Positions 9,313-20,482 of a DNA stretch of 50,572 nucleotides are shown piece after piece. The stretch covers positions 323,089 through 373,660 of the forward strand of contig MNCI01033329.1 in NCBI GenBank assembly GCA_015680685.1, read 5' to 3'. Source of the DNA: Gnetum montanum. Its lineage: Eukaryota > Streptophyta > Gnetopsida > Gnetales > Gnetaceae. Under the pieces are notes generated by a model, which was given only the letters and a program-made list of their open reading frames with translations, was not told the DNA's origin and ran no database searches. Within the stretch, counting starts at the first letter, position 1; each line of letters starts with the position of its first letter. The translations under genes and the position numbers were made by a program.

Positions 9313-11956
9313 TGTTTTTTGGGCATGCTAAAGATACTAAAAGGGAAGTGGATGAGTCAAGGCCTTATAAAAAAATTTAACTAAAATTGGAAACTAGTAG
9401 AAGACCATTTGAAATCCCCAAATAAGCTCAATAAAGAAAAACAAAGAATAAATGCAAAAAAGAGAGAATAGACACCAAGATTTTAAGGTGGTTTAGCTAC
9501 TAGATTTTCCATCCTACATCCACCATAAAACTCTCCCCAAACTCTAAGGAGTTGAGTAATTTTATTAATCAAAGAAGAAATTTACAGGGCTTCTTACCAT
9601 GTTGACATGGTAGATCAAGCCTTCATAAAGAGGAAAATTAACACTACAAGCTAATTCTACAAAGTTCTTTTCAAAGAGAGGGATGAGCTCTTCTTTATAG
9701 AGCTAAAAAATGCCTCTACATTTTTGCTTTACAAGCTAAGTTGGAATTTAAAAAATAATATTCATGAGTTAAATAAATTAACTTGGTTTCTTAAAGCTTT
9801 AAATAAACAAAGAGCATGTACAGATCTAGGAAATATTTAAGCTCTTAACAAAAAAACTTGACATGTATAAGCTAGATTAGGAAAGGCTAAGAGCTCATGA
9901 AGCTAAGCTAGATTAAAATTCTAAAAGGCATGTTTTGAAGCTAGTTTAATCATGACCTAATATGCTTACATGGTAGAGCTCCTTTTCAAGCTTCTTATAG
10001 AACCAAAAATGGTTCTGCAAGCTAGCTCTATTTTCTAAGCTAGATAAAACAAAGCTATTATGCACATGCTCTTAATTATGCTCAACTCCACTAAAGCCTA
10101 AACAAAATAAGCTATCTACATTCAACAAAAAAGTATTATGAGCTATCTAAATAATGCTACAAAAAGCTATCTTCATTATGCTAAGAAAAAAAAAAAGCTA
10201 ACTTGGAAGAGTAGATTGAGCTCAATAGAATAAAAATAGAGATTCTGTATACTAGATCTTCAAAGCTGATGTAACATACAAAACATAATTCTGCCAAAAA
10301 AAAAAAAACAAGTTTAGAGCTCAACAGTGCATAGAATGGAAAAATTGCTTAGCGAAGGAGAACCATACCCAAGCTTGAAATATGCATAGCTTAATCAGTT
10401 AAGAACCTTTCCCTTTTTGAATTGGATGAGCTTTAAAAAATGGAAGAAGATACATAGATAAGTGATGAGTTAGTCATTGGGCCGCATCGACAGAATGGCA
10501 TACCCCTTACATCTAAACTTTCATTACTGCATTTGGTATGAACTTCAAATATGCATTAATAGCTTATCAATTGAGAAAAAAATTTCATTTCATCTTGATG
10601 CTAATGACTCTTTCCTACAGAAATAACAAGCTCTACTAATACTAGAGAAAATAGCTTTTTCAGCTTCAACTAATAACTCATGTTCTCATTAATGGGGTTT
10701 AACTTTCTTTTGTAGAAAAACATATTTCAGTTTTTTCATATAATAGCCCCTTTCAATATTAGCTTATAATACCCCTTTTATTTTTTTTACACGTGTCATG
10801 GTCTTTTCCAGTCTAACTTGTACAGATTTAAAACTTGGTTCTAAACTTGGTTCTAGCTGTCCTTTTGCTTGGTCAAACATGGCAATGAGCTTTGCTAACA
10901 AAAATTAGAAGCTTATGATTCTCATAATCTTTTTCCTTTTTCTACTAAGCCTTCTTGTGCATGTGATCAAGGCATTGATATGGGATATGAAGTAATGTTG
11001 ATCTAGAGAAAGAAATGAGCTTTATCTATTTGTTGATGTGGCAGTGCAAATGTGGTAATGCTAACATGGCAAATGAAGCAACATTGATCTAGATGAGGAA
11101 TTGAGCTTCATCTATTTGTTGATGTGGCAGTGCAAATGTGGTGATTCTAACATGGAAAATGAAGCAACATTGATCTGGATGAGGAATTGAGCTTCATCTA
11201 TTTGTTGATGTGGTAGTGGTGACATGGCAATACTAACATGGTAGATGAAGTGTTTATATTAGGTTTTACCATCTTGTAAAAAATGCACTCTCCTTGTTTT
11301 CCAGCTTTAACAAGCTCATATTTAAGTTGTCATGGGTTCCATTATCACTATAAGTTATGTGTGTGAACCAAACACTTATCTTCCTTCTTAGGCAACTTAA
11401 GCTTGTGTCTTTAATAGAGCTCATGTTATCTAGATTATGATTTTTTATCTAGATGGAATTTCTATTGATTTTGAATGTTGATGTGGCATGTATTTTTGAA
11501 CATTCTTTCCAAAACAAATTAATGAATAAAGGTTGGATAACTAGATTTAAAGCACATGTTCTCTAAGTTTTTTTAAGCTCAACCCCACTAAGTTTTTAAA
11601 AAATAAAACGATAATGTGAAGGAGCTAAATTACATGCTTTCATAGAACAAAGATCTCATTCTAGAGTAGATTAAATATCTTATTCCCAAAGCTGACATGG
11701 TAGTAGGGTTTTATCATCTAAATGAAAAAGACACCCAACTTTAATTCTAGTTTGAGCTATCATTGGGTCCACAAATGCTTATGCATGTGAAGCTCATCTA
11801 GAGATGAAATTTCCACCTAGATGGAAATTTTAGTTTCATGTAGATGTTGACATGACATACAAAACACTTTCCTTGTAAATGTCAAAAGGTCAAACATGTA
11901 AAATGAAAATCTCTACTAAGAAGTAAGAATCACAACCAAGCTCAAAACATGCAACA
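9313..11956 (-). repeat. 3' LTR of element E1
   Basis: On the minus strand it starts TGTTGCATGTTTTGAGC (11956) and ends in AACA (9313). Many blocks match the second copy at 39654-46436, for example near 9480 (39830), 10520-10780 (45140-45370), 10860-11500 (45480-45960) and 11570-11956 (46070-46436). The interval of about 9600-10500 has no counterpart in the other LTR, which explains most of the length difference. Confidence 0.75.
10975..11240 (-). repeat. 86-bp tandem repeat, three units
   Basis: Units begin at GAAGTAATGTTGATCTAG (10989), GAAGCAACATTGATCTAG (11075) and GAAGCAACATTGATCTGG (11161), exactly 86 bp apart. The second LTR of the family carries a related pair near 45587 and 45659 with a 72-bp step. 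It is therefore a variable tandem array typical of an LTR U3 region. Confidence 0.8.
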
Positions 11957-11971
11957 ATCTCCCCATTTTTG
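11957..11971 (-). other. Polypurine tract of E1
   Basis: On the minus strand AAAAATGGGGAGAT directly precedes the LTR start TGTTGCATG, as expected for the plus-strand primer of a copia element. Confidence 0.75.
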
Positions 11972-13009
11972 AGATTGGGTAAGCTTTCAAAATGAGCTAG
12001 AATAATAAAGAAAAAAGAAGAAACGTATACAACTAAGCATATAGGAAAAGCCTAAATATCAAGCTTAGATTCATCTAGAAAATCAAACCTATCATACATA
12101 TTATCTTAGTTTAACATGCAGATGCTAAATGAAGAACTTAAAAATCTTAGAATAATACACATCAAGTTAAATGAGAGAATCATAAAACTAGTAAAACCAA
12201 GTTAATAATCATCATAACATGGCTCATACCAATTACTCTTAACAAAGTTACATCTAGTTATACATATCACCTTTAGTCAAAAAGTCAACAATACAACTTG
12301 AACTACATAAAAATAGAAAAACGACCTATACTTTTGAAGGAAACAACTCATACGTAATCAGGAAATAGCTCTTAGGAAACATATCATATAAAATAGCTCA
12401 TACATAATCAGATCATATATTTTTTGACATAATAGCATATTCACAATCATATTACTTTCTAATGAAACATCTCATCATATGTTTTGTCCCTCTTTTCATT
12501 AGAAAAAAGTGAAAATAAGCTTCCCCTATTATTAAGTAAATTAATCTCAAAACACACAAATAAACATAGGCAATAAAAACAAATAAGATAAGCACATAAG
12601 ATATTATTAAAAAGAAACATTGATCCTATTAAGCATTCAAGCTCAAGTTAGAAATTTAATAATCAAAGAATAGCTAGTCATAACTAATGTAGACAAAAAG
12701 ATACAAGGCATAGAAAAGTTCAAAGAACCAAAAAGCCACTCATAAGCATTATAACTATGGATATTCATCAGATTTTTTTGGATGAATCAAGAAGATTTTA
12801 GAGAGCTTTGAAAAGAGTTGAGAAGAGTATAGGTTGAAAGGGATCAACCATTGACAAACATTCAAGCTAGAATAGAGTATCAAAGAAAAAGAAAAGAGTG
12901 GAAAGCCCAAGAAAAATTTAGTAACAAGGTGGAAATGATTATGATGCAAAAATAGCCTGGAGTGTCAGAGATAGAGGTCTTTTACAACTAGACTACTTGA
13001 TGAAAGGAG
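11972..13009 (-). other. E1 3' internal region without readable coding
   Basis: RNase H and the 3' untranslated region would be expected here. I see no RNase H motif, only AT-rich decayed sequence. Confidence 0.4.
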
Positions 13010-13550
13010 AAACTATACAAAGCAAGATATTAAAACTAAACATGGATCAAGCTTGGCATACCACATCCTAAGGGCTTACTTCAAATCATATGAAGCTTTG
13101 TATAACTAATACACATGTTTTGGATTTTAAGTGTTAATGAATCCTTCATGTTGTTCTCAATGCACTATCTCTTTTATTTGTCCATTTAGGAATGTAGAAT
13201 TCATATCCATTTAATAGAGCTTAATCACTTGATAAGCTACAAAAGCTAATAGAATTTCAATAGATTCCAATTTTTCCATTGAATCAAATGTATCTTGATA
13301 ATCAAGCCCTTCTATTTTTTCAATGCCTTTTGCTTCTTATTTCAAGTTACTTCATCATGCTCATTTAGCTTTTTTTCAAAGACCCACTTAATTTTAGTGA
13401 CATTAGCTCCTTTGAATCATGGGATAAGCTCCCAAGTATCATTTTTTATGATTTGCTTTATTTCTTCATTCATGACATCCTTCCAATTCTCACTTCCAAG
13501 AGCTTCCCTAATAGTTAGAGGAAAGGAAAATGCAACAACATACTAATAAG
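13010..13550 (-). pseudogene. Reverse transcriptase of E1, N-terminal half, broken
   Basis: Minus-strand translation gives a copia RT pattern across several frames: REALGSENWKDVMNEEIK, NDTWELIPW, TKIKWVFEKKLNE, then DYQDTFDSMEKLESIEILLAF, MDMNSTFLNGQIKE, and LYKASYDLK...ALRMWYAKLD. These match the order of the usual AMxxEW, KWVFK, MDVKxAFLNG and LYGLKQAPRxW segments. The first catalytic Asp segment is present as MDMNSTF. The YVDD segment was not found downstream. Several stops and frame changes show it is dead. Confidence 0.75.
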
Positions 13551-13730
13551 TCATGATCCATTGTTTTAGCTCTATTCCTTCTTGTCCTCTATCTAAGAGG
13601 TATCTTAAGGATATCTACCATGGATCTAAACCTTTGCATTCTTTTCCTTAGGCCACTATCAAGTGTAGCCTCTTATTATGTCTCTATCTCATACGTTAAG
13701 ACTTGTTGTTCTTCAATCAATCTCATTAGC

Positions 13731-15102
13731 TTATTCTAATGCCAAAATGCCATCATAATTTTCTCCTTCATATTCATTCATATATTTCTCAACTATATTA
13801 TTAGTATCTTTTGATAATTCATTAACCTTAATGTGAGGTGTTTCAACAATCTTTAATGTTTTTAAATTTAAGAAACAATAAGCTTTTGAATGACTAGAAT
13901 ATCTAATAAACAAACCATCTTTACAATGGCTATTAAGCTTGTGAACATTATCTTGATTCTAAATATAGCACTAACTACCAAAAATTTTGAAATATTAAAC
14001 ATTAGCCATTTTTTCATACCACATTTTATAAGGAGCCTTACCATTATTAGCTCTTACCAAAATTTTGTTACAAAATTCTTCTAGTTGCCTTATTCCATAG
14101 ATACTTAGGTCATTCTTCTCTTTCATCATTAATCAAATCATCTTGATTATAGTTCTATTTTCCATTCTACAACATCATTTTTCTTAGGTGTTCTAGCTGA
14201 TGAGAACTATCTCTTAATATATGAACTTTTGCATAACTCATAAAACTCATTTGAGACGAACTCACCTCAATTTTCAATTCCAATAGTTTTTATTTTAAGC
14301 CCTATTTTAGTTTTAACCATAATTTTAAATACCTTAAAATGTTTTAAAAAATTATCTTTTTTCTCAATACATGTTAGTCATGACATACTAGTATAATCAT
14401 CAACAATAAGAAAGAAATATTTACTATCATTGAAACCATCTACATTGAAAGAGCCACATGCATCCATAAGTAGTAATTTAAGTTTATTTTTATAATGAAG
14501 GTTTACTAGCTTAGAGGTAGCTCTAGTTTGCTTACCATGTTGGCATGTAAAATATACCTCTTCTAAATGACTTACCTAAGGAGTATCTTTAATGATTTAG
14601 GCCTTGATGAGAGCTTGTATGTTTCCTAAGCTTCAGTATCCTATTCTTTTATGTCATAACCTACTACTACTTAGCTCAAAAATAAAAGTTAGACATTCAA
14701 GTTTCCCATTAATAGAATATAAATTATTCCTTACTCAAGTAACATAGGCTTTAACATCCTTTTCTTTATTCTCTAATATACATTTCTCTTTCATGAAACA
14801 AATATCATAACCTTCTCTTAAAAACTTTCCTAAGCTTAATAACTTATAATGTAAACCATTAACAAAATAAACTTCATGAACTTAAAGAAAATAATCATTA
14901 GATCTAATTAAGATAATACCTCATACCACAACTTTAACTTTGTCACTGAAGTTTACTTTCCCTCCACTAAAGGGTTTTAGTATGATAAATTTTGATTTAT
15001 TAATAGTCATATGTTGAGAGCAGCCATTGTTAGAAACCATGTCTCTAGACTACAAGAGCTCTTTAAGGCTAACTGCATGAGAAGAGCTATTCTATTGATT
15101 GG
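13731..15102 (-). pseudogene. Protease end, pre-integrase and integrase of E1, broken
   Basis: From 15102 downward the minus strand shows the protease vicinity (GCSQHMT near 15020, with Asn where catalytic Asp is expected), a GAG-pre-integrase segment (about 14600-14720), the integrase core (14030-14560) and an integrase end (FIRYSSHSKAYCFLNLKTLKIVETPH at 13913-13830). A better preserved copy lies at 46474-47800. Stops are frequent. The fragment ends abruptly at 15102, where the LTR of element B begins; the E2 copy continues past this point, so B inserted here. Confidence 0.8.
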
Positions 15103-15999
15103 TGATGAATCATAAATGGGCTTTGTTAATTGGGCCTCATCGACTAGGCCTTGTCAACTAGGCCTCATTAACTAGGTCCCACCAAAGCATGATTTGATGC
15201 ATTGATGTGGCCCCATCGATGTAGTGTTTGTTTTTGCCTATAAATACACATTCACCCACCATGTTTATGGCATGTCTTGTCATAGTTGTAGTAGAGCTCT
15301 TATAGTTTTATCATTTTGAAGTTGGAATATTTTTCTAAGTGTCCATAGTAGGAGTCAAGAGTGTATAGATCTTTATTCAAGCACTATTATACCTTAGTAC
15401 AATAGTGTGTGCGATGATAAAGACGAGCTTTTTGATAAGCCTTGCAACACTTTACAATAGATTAATTAATTATGCATTTAATCTTTTATGCAATTTTCCT
15501 TGATGATTTCAGTAATTAAATAATTAATTAGGATAAACTAAGCTAGATTAAGTAGTGATTAATTAAGCACACATGTACGACCACTTCAAGAATACACTTA
15601 GTGCTTAGTAATCCTAGTAACATTTAATGTTTGGTAACCTAGTAGCATTAAATGTGTTCAGGATGCGTATGACAAGTGGGAGTGAATGCTTATGTAAGGA
15701 TTAGTTAGGTGTAGTTAGATTAAACTAGTAATTAAATTACTTCATTTCTTTCATTCTTTATTTTAAGCACCAAAAAGATAAAACATAAAAAATAATAAAA
15801 ATCATATGCCTTGATTACACTTAACCATACCTTTACATGTTACAAGTGTAATTGGGAAGACAAAAAATGCCTATTAGGGCAAGTTCACTTTCTTGAGGCT
15901 AGTGTACTAAAAGACATAGAATCCATGAAATTCAACTAGATCACACATGAACACTTAGTGATTCATATAGTTGAGCATAGAGGTACTTGTTGCTCATCA
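15103..15999 (+). repeat. 5' LTR of element B
   Basis: 897 bp, TGATGAATCATAAATG...GCTCATCA. It matches 36023-36412 closely over its first ~390 bp. It contains the 14-bp motif array, TATAAATA at 15239-15246, and the R block TCCATAGTAGGAGTC near 15340 shared with C. A tRNA-Asp-type primer site follows directly, fixing it as the 5' LTR. Confidence 0.88.
15126..15246 (+). promoter_or_regulatory. U3 promoter of LTR B: GTCAACTAGGCC array plus TATA
   Basis: The core CTAGG (or TTGGG) begins at 15130, 15144, 15158 and 15172, exactly 14 bp apart, with GTCAACTAGGCC at 15153-15164 as the clearest unit. TATAAATA lies at 15239-15246. The inverse of GTCAAC contains TTGAC, the core of the WRKY-bound W-box, but binding is only a possibility. 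Confidence 0.7.
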
Positions 16000-16000
16000 T

Positions 16001-16020
16001 TGGCATCATTGCCAAGGATT
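16001..16020 (+). other. Primer binding site of element B (tRNA-Asp type)
   Basis: TGGCATCATTGCCAAGGATT follows the LTR after one base. It resembles the complement of a plant tRNA-Asp 3' end (TGGCGCCGTTGCCGGGGA) with changes mostly of the G-to-A type. Confidence 0.75.
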
Positions 16021-16071
16021 CTTTTTGTTTGAGACGTGCACTATCTAGGCATAGTGAAAATCATTAATATC

Positions 16072-16076
16072 ATTGG
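16072..16076. other. Target site duplication of element A, left
   Basis: ATTGG directly before the LTR at 16077; the same five bases follow the other LTR at 24638-24642. Confidence 0.9.
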
Positions 16077-16916
16077 TGATGAGTGACAAGGTACCCTACA
16101 CTCAACCATACGAATACAAGCGTTTCACACACAATCCAGTCGAACTCTGCAGATAGACTAGTTGTGATATCTAGATAATTATCCTTAGGTTGCAGTTTGT
16201 TGTCTTCCCACCTAGAGTAGTATTAGCTTTATCACATATGGTTTAGTCCAAAGTGAGGTGTATGATGTGTTCCTATGCTAGTGCTACTCCTAAAGAAAAT
16301 GGAAGATAATATTAACTAAGCTAAGAGAAAAAGGGTGAGATAGAATCTAAGCTAGCCTAAGCATGATGAGTATCTGTTCCTCAATCATCCATACACATCT
16401 TGGACCTCATGCATGACTACCACTGGGATTACCAAGCATAGATCCTAGGTATGCTACTGGGTTTCCAAGTAGTCACACTTATATGCTCATGATCAAGTCA
16501 TACTCATTCCACATTTAACAAGAGTTTTAGGGTAAGAAGATATTAACTAGGAAAGCAGCAAATAACAAGTAAATAAATCATTAAACTAAGTAAATGCTAC
16601 AATGATGAAGTAATCTCAATCTTTATTGCTGATCATGTGCATGTCCAAGTACGTCACACTCAAATAAAGAATGTTGTACAATTACAATCACCACACTATG
16701 GACATACACTGGGAGGAAAAAGGTTGAGAGGAAAAAACAAAAACTAAAATCAAACTTAACTCTAAAACATTATGCCTATAGGATTTGTCTACCTCTTATT
16801 TATAGATGAGTAGACAAGCTATGATATCGCGTACATGATATCATGGCTAGGCTGCAATATCGGATACGCGATATCACATATGCGATATCACAGTTGACTA
16901 AAATGGTGACTCATCA
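16077..16916 (-). repeat. 3' LTR of element A
   Basis: 840 bp. In plus-strand reading it begins TGATGAGTGACAAGG and ends GGTGACTCATCA. On the minus strand it carries the GATATC array, TATAAATA (16804-16797) and AATAAA (16627-16622). Differences from the other LTR are mostly transitions, as expected from decay of methylated cytosines. Confidence 0.9.
16797..16892 (-). promoter_or_regulatory. U3 promoter of LTR A (3' copy): GATATC array plus TATA
   Basis: GATATC or AATATC starts at 16823, 16837, 16856, 16870 and 16884, so steps are 14, 19, 14 and 14 bp. TATAAATA lies on the minus strand at 16804-16797. GTCAAC-type sequence (AGTTGACT in plus reading) adjoins the array at 16892-16899. Confidence 0.75.
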
Positions 16917-16930
16917 TACCCCCACAACTG
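16917..16930 (-). other. Polypurine tract of element A
   Basis: On the minus strand AGTTGTGGGGGTA precedes the LTR start TGATGAGTC. A conserved box (AACTTGAGGATGAGTTTTC) lies just upstream, nearly identical to that of element B at about 35990-36010. Confidence 0.85.
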
Positions 16931-17107
16931 AATGAAAACTCATCCTCAAGTTACAATGAGAACAAGCTCCATTGATTACACAGTGGATAGGTATGGGATT
17001 ATTGAATGGTGAGAATGGATTTATGCCATAGTGTGGAATCAAACAAAAATTAAGACACAACACAAAGAATTTGAAAGGAAATCCTATAGCTACAAAATTG
17101 GTGAAAC

Positions 17108-19898
17108 TCATGTAGTTCCTGGTGACGGTGGCTCCTCCATGGATGTTTTTCCCTTGTCTTGTGCTCTAGGTCTTGGGACTTGATGGCCTTGAAGTATGGC
17201 CTGGAGTTTCTCCTCTTCGGTTTGGGGGTCTTGCATCATCCATGCTAATGTTCCAACGTTGATGGAGTTAGAACTTTCCATGGGTAGGGTAGTTGCAGAA
17301 ACATTTAATTTGCCTTGACATACCAAGCCGTAAACACCTATCATTCCTCCTCGTAGGCTCTAGCTTTGTCTTTGTATTCTTAAAAATCTGCAAGCTATCG
17401 AGCCAAATCTGTTGTGACACATTTTTATCCTTGGTAGCTTGCTTTCACCACCTCAAGTTCAGAATTTGAAATCTCTAGTTTTTGCAATATCTTCTTGCAT
17501 TCTATAAATTTTGTTTCATATTTGATGTAGGTGGTAGCTACCTGTTGTTCAAGCTCCATCCTCAGGTGCCCTGCTATTAACATGACAAGGTTGGCATACT
17601 ACAAGTTTTTCAACTCCATGTATTCTATAAGATCTTGGATCTACAGGTCCTGATTCTTAACTTCTGCCTAGTGGGCTAAGGCATATGTGCCCAATATGGC
17701 CCGCCAGTCAGTGTGTTGAGCACTGATAGCATTGATGTAGGCCTTGGCCATATGGATCTCCTTCTCAAGGATTTGTTTGTACATCCCCACCTGGTCTCGG
17801 AAGTGCTCCTTTAGCTTTTCATGTTGTTTAGCCTCATTTTTCCATGTGCTTATTTCGATAGCTATCTTTTGGCAAATGGCACATACCTCCTCCACTAAGA
17901 GGATTCAATTCTCCCTAGCTAAATGACTCATGTCTTGGTTGACCCAGATGAATTATTCTCACAGCTGATGAAAGTGTTCTTCAAGAACATTCCTTTTCTT
18001 CTCCACAGAGGTCAACCTAAGATTGTCAGCAACAAGCTACTTGTTTTCCTTTTGTAAGGCCTTGAGTTCCTTGGTATGTGCATGATTTTGCACCTGTGAT
18101 ATAGAGGCATCCCAAAAAGCCTTCTCTTTTTCTTCTTCCACCTTCTTATTCTCCATTAGTAGCTTGGTTAGTTACTCAGTTTTGAAACTGTCCAGCTGGT
18201 CTACAGGGACAAATTGCAAAGGGCCCTGTTGTGCTGCTTGTAGGGCCATGAGCTTTTCTTGTAATTTCTGCACCTCTGCTTCAGCATGCTCAGCCCTTAC
18301 CTTTGTCAAAACTAGCTTCCCCTTAGTGGAAATGAGTTCTGATTGAATTGTCGTAACATCTTGAGGGATGTCAAACAGGGACATCATTACTTATCCTATT
18401 TGTAGCAATCGATCAAGTGCATCCTCATGTTCCGTAGGAGTCATTAAGGTTTCTGTCAAAGTTTGAGCATCCCAGTCTCCTGTGAGATCTATTGGTGGCA
18501 CAACAGGTACATTGAATGATTCTTTGATGTGGTCTGTAGCCACTTCTGTGACTCTCGCTACATCTTGGTGTTGCATGACCACCACTGTGGCCCCTTCACC
18601 AATTTCTAATTGCACTTGAAAAGATGCAGAGTTTCTCAATATCTGTTGTGACCAAGTACTTTTCCCTCCTCTTACATGGATGGACACCTCACCCCTTGCA
18701 TGATCTAAAAAAAATATGGGTTGTATGGCATCGTCAATGACATAGAAGAGATTTGCATCATCACGACTTTCCCAATAGACCATCTCAGTGATGGCCCTGA
18801 GATGGCTCATTAGCGATCTATAGTCTTATGGTGACGATGGTTGATCTTGGCCCATGCTAGGCCCTACTTCCTATTGTTGGTTGGGTCCCATACTTGGAAG
18901 TTCTCTGGGTCCTGCAAGTTGATTTGCAGTTCATCTAGCTATCTATTCTTTTTCTTGTTCTGGTCCCAGCGTCTCACTAGTGATTTTCCTTGCAGCTAGT
19001 GGCTTTAAGAATTCAGCATATGAAGCATTCTGGGCTTTTTTGAGGACATAATTAGTGTATCCTATGATACCAGCATGTCGGCATAGCTTCCTGATAAGGC
19101 AAGGAAAGGGCAATGCCATCTTCCCTATCTTTCATTCTTCGAACCACCTCAGGATCTCCGTAAAGTATATATGAGGTAGGTTAGCATTAACCTTTCCCAT
19201 TAGCATTGCACATCCTCTTGCCATATATGTTGAAATTCTTTATAAGCCCTTTGTGGGGAAGAGGTGATAAGTTCCTATTTTAAAATAAATCCTTTCTTCT
19301 GTTGTCAACTCTCCAAACGTCTTATCTTCCTTACCATATGCCCTTTCCAACTAAACTCGTCGCACATCAAGGTCTGAACGGGTAGACAACTGAGAAACCT
19401 TGGGCCCTATATTCAAAAGATTTAATACTTTTGAAATGGCCTGCATAGAGAAATCAACTATCACACCACAAATGTTAATGGTGGTGCCTTGTTCCTTGTT
19501 GTGCCAAAATTGGTACGTTTCCCCTAAGTACCAGGCACCACTTTCGAAGAGGATAGGCCATAACAGGGACCCTATGAGGTGGTCCCTAATAGCCTTAGGA
19601 GCAACCTCTACAAAATATTCAAATTTTAATTCCATAATTACTACTGTGAATATGGACCTTTCATGGATATCCTAAACACAATCATGGGGCAACGTGAGAT
19701 GTTGTCCCTGTTCAGGCACTACTACAACTCCTCCTTTTATCTACCTGAACTGTACAGTAGAGGGTCTTCTTGATGAATGCTAAATGATTGTTCCTCCTAC
19801 TCTACATGTTGTCTAGCAGGGACTTGTTCTTCACCTCTCCTAGGTTGTTTGCTTCCACCTTGAGTAGGACTTTCCTTTTGTCCACGTTTCGAGGCCAT
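17108..19898 (-). pseudogene. Extra 3' ORF of element A: conserved N-terminal block plus coiled coil
   Basis: About 930 codons with a few in-frame stops. It starts MASKRGQKES (basic N-terminus) and ends EEPPSPGTT. Residues ~88-300 form a globular block (SLLWPILFESGAWYLGETYQFW, then VNANLPHIYF and LPFPCLIRKLCRHAG) resembling the putative plant transposon protein domain found in plant Athila/Tat-type elements (from memory, not searched). Residues ~500-860 are rich in Glu, Lys, Gln and Leu with heptad-like spacing, a probable coiled coil. Element B has a homologue of matching length at 32958-35791. It has its own TATA promoter ~495 bp upstream. A DNA-binding or structural role is possible but unproven. 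Confidence 0.75.
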
Positions 19899-20392
19899 CT
19901 ACAATCACACGAGGCCAAGCATTAGTAAGGTTGTTTCCAAAGTTAAGTTATACCTTTACTACTTGCCTTAATTAATTTATTTTATCTCCATGTAATGTTA
20001 ATTGTTAGAAGAATGTGTCCTCAAAAGATTATAATGTCTAGTCCTTTTTGCTTAGGTGGTTTCCAAATTTTTGTCTCCCGGTGTACCTAAAGGGATGAAA
20101 TTATTTTTGGCACAATTATTCTTAATGTTATAGTTAATTACCCTTGATAATATCCTTTGGGTGATGATAAATTCCAAAAAATTTATGTGCTATTCAGTGT
20201 GTGTCCCTCCCCCATGACTAAGCTGAACACTTCGGGTTCAAGTAGGTTCAAACAGAATGAAAATCGGAGTACCAACGAGTGAGTTATGGATATGAAAGCA
20301 AGGGATGCGAAATCACAAGTCAAAGAGAAAAATTTGAAAAACTCCCCCACATGAATTGTGAAAAAATTATGTTAAGTGTTGTGGGGGGTCAC
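19899..20392 (-). other. Leader of the extra ORF in element A
   Basis: About 495 nt between the internal TATA and the start codon. Its first bases (ACCCCCCACAACACTT) and last bases (AATGCTTGGCCTCGTGTGAT, then TGTAGATGG) resemble the corresponding parts of the leader in B (CCACCCAACACTTTT near 32490; AATGCTAATCCTTGG near 32913). No ORF is seen in it. Confidence 0.55.
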
Positions 20393-20482
20393 CTATATAT
20401 AGTTTGATGGGACATGATATCGTGTACAATACATCACGTACGTGATATCGCGTCAACTGCAATATCGCGTACGCAATATCTC
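20393..20482 (-). promoter_or_regulatory. Internal promoter of element A: GATATC array plus TATA
   Basis: On the minus strand CTATATATAG (20402-20393) is preceded by an array with GATATC/AATATC at plus positions 20416, 20444, 20461 and 20475 and a decayed unit at 20430. Steps are 14, 14, 17 and 14 bp. ACGTACGTGATATC here matches LTR C, and GTCAACTGCAATATCGCG matches the array edge in LTR A. It sits inside the element, upstream of the extra ORF, and is not part of an LTR. Confidence 0.7.

Noticed and set aside
12755-12949. Minus-strand 64-codon ORF with hydrophobic residues
   Set aside because: Lies in the decayed 3' part of E1 and matches neither RT nor RNase H; length is expected by chance in AT-rich DNA.
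20393-20482. Idea that the internal array of A is a solo LTR or nested LTR fragment
   Set aside because: No TGATGA or TCATCA ends and no R-region blocks flank it, and B has a promoter at the corresponding place with a similar leader.
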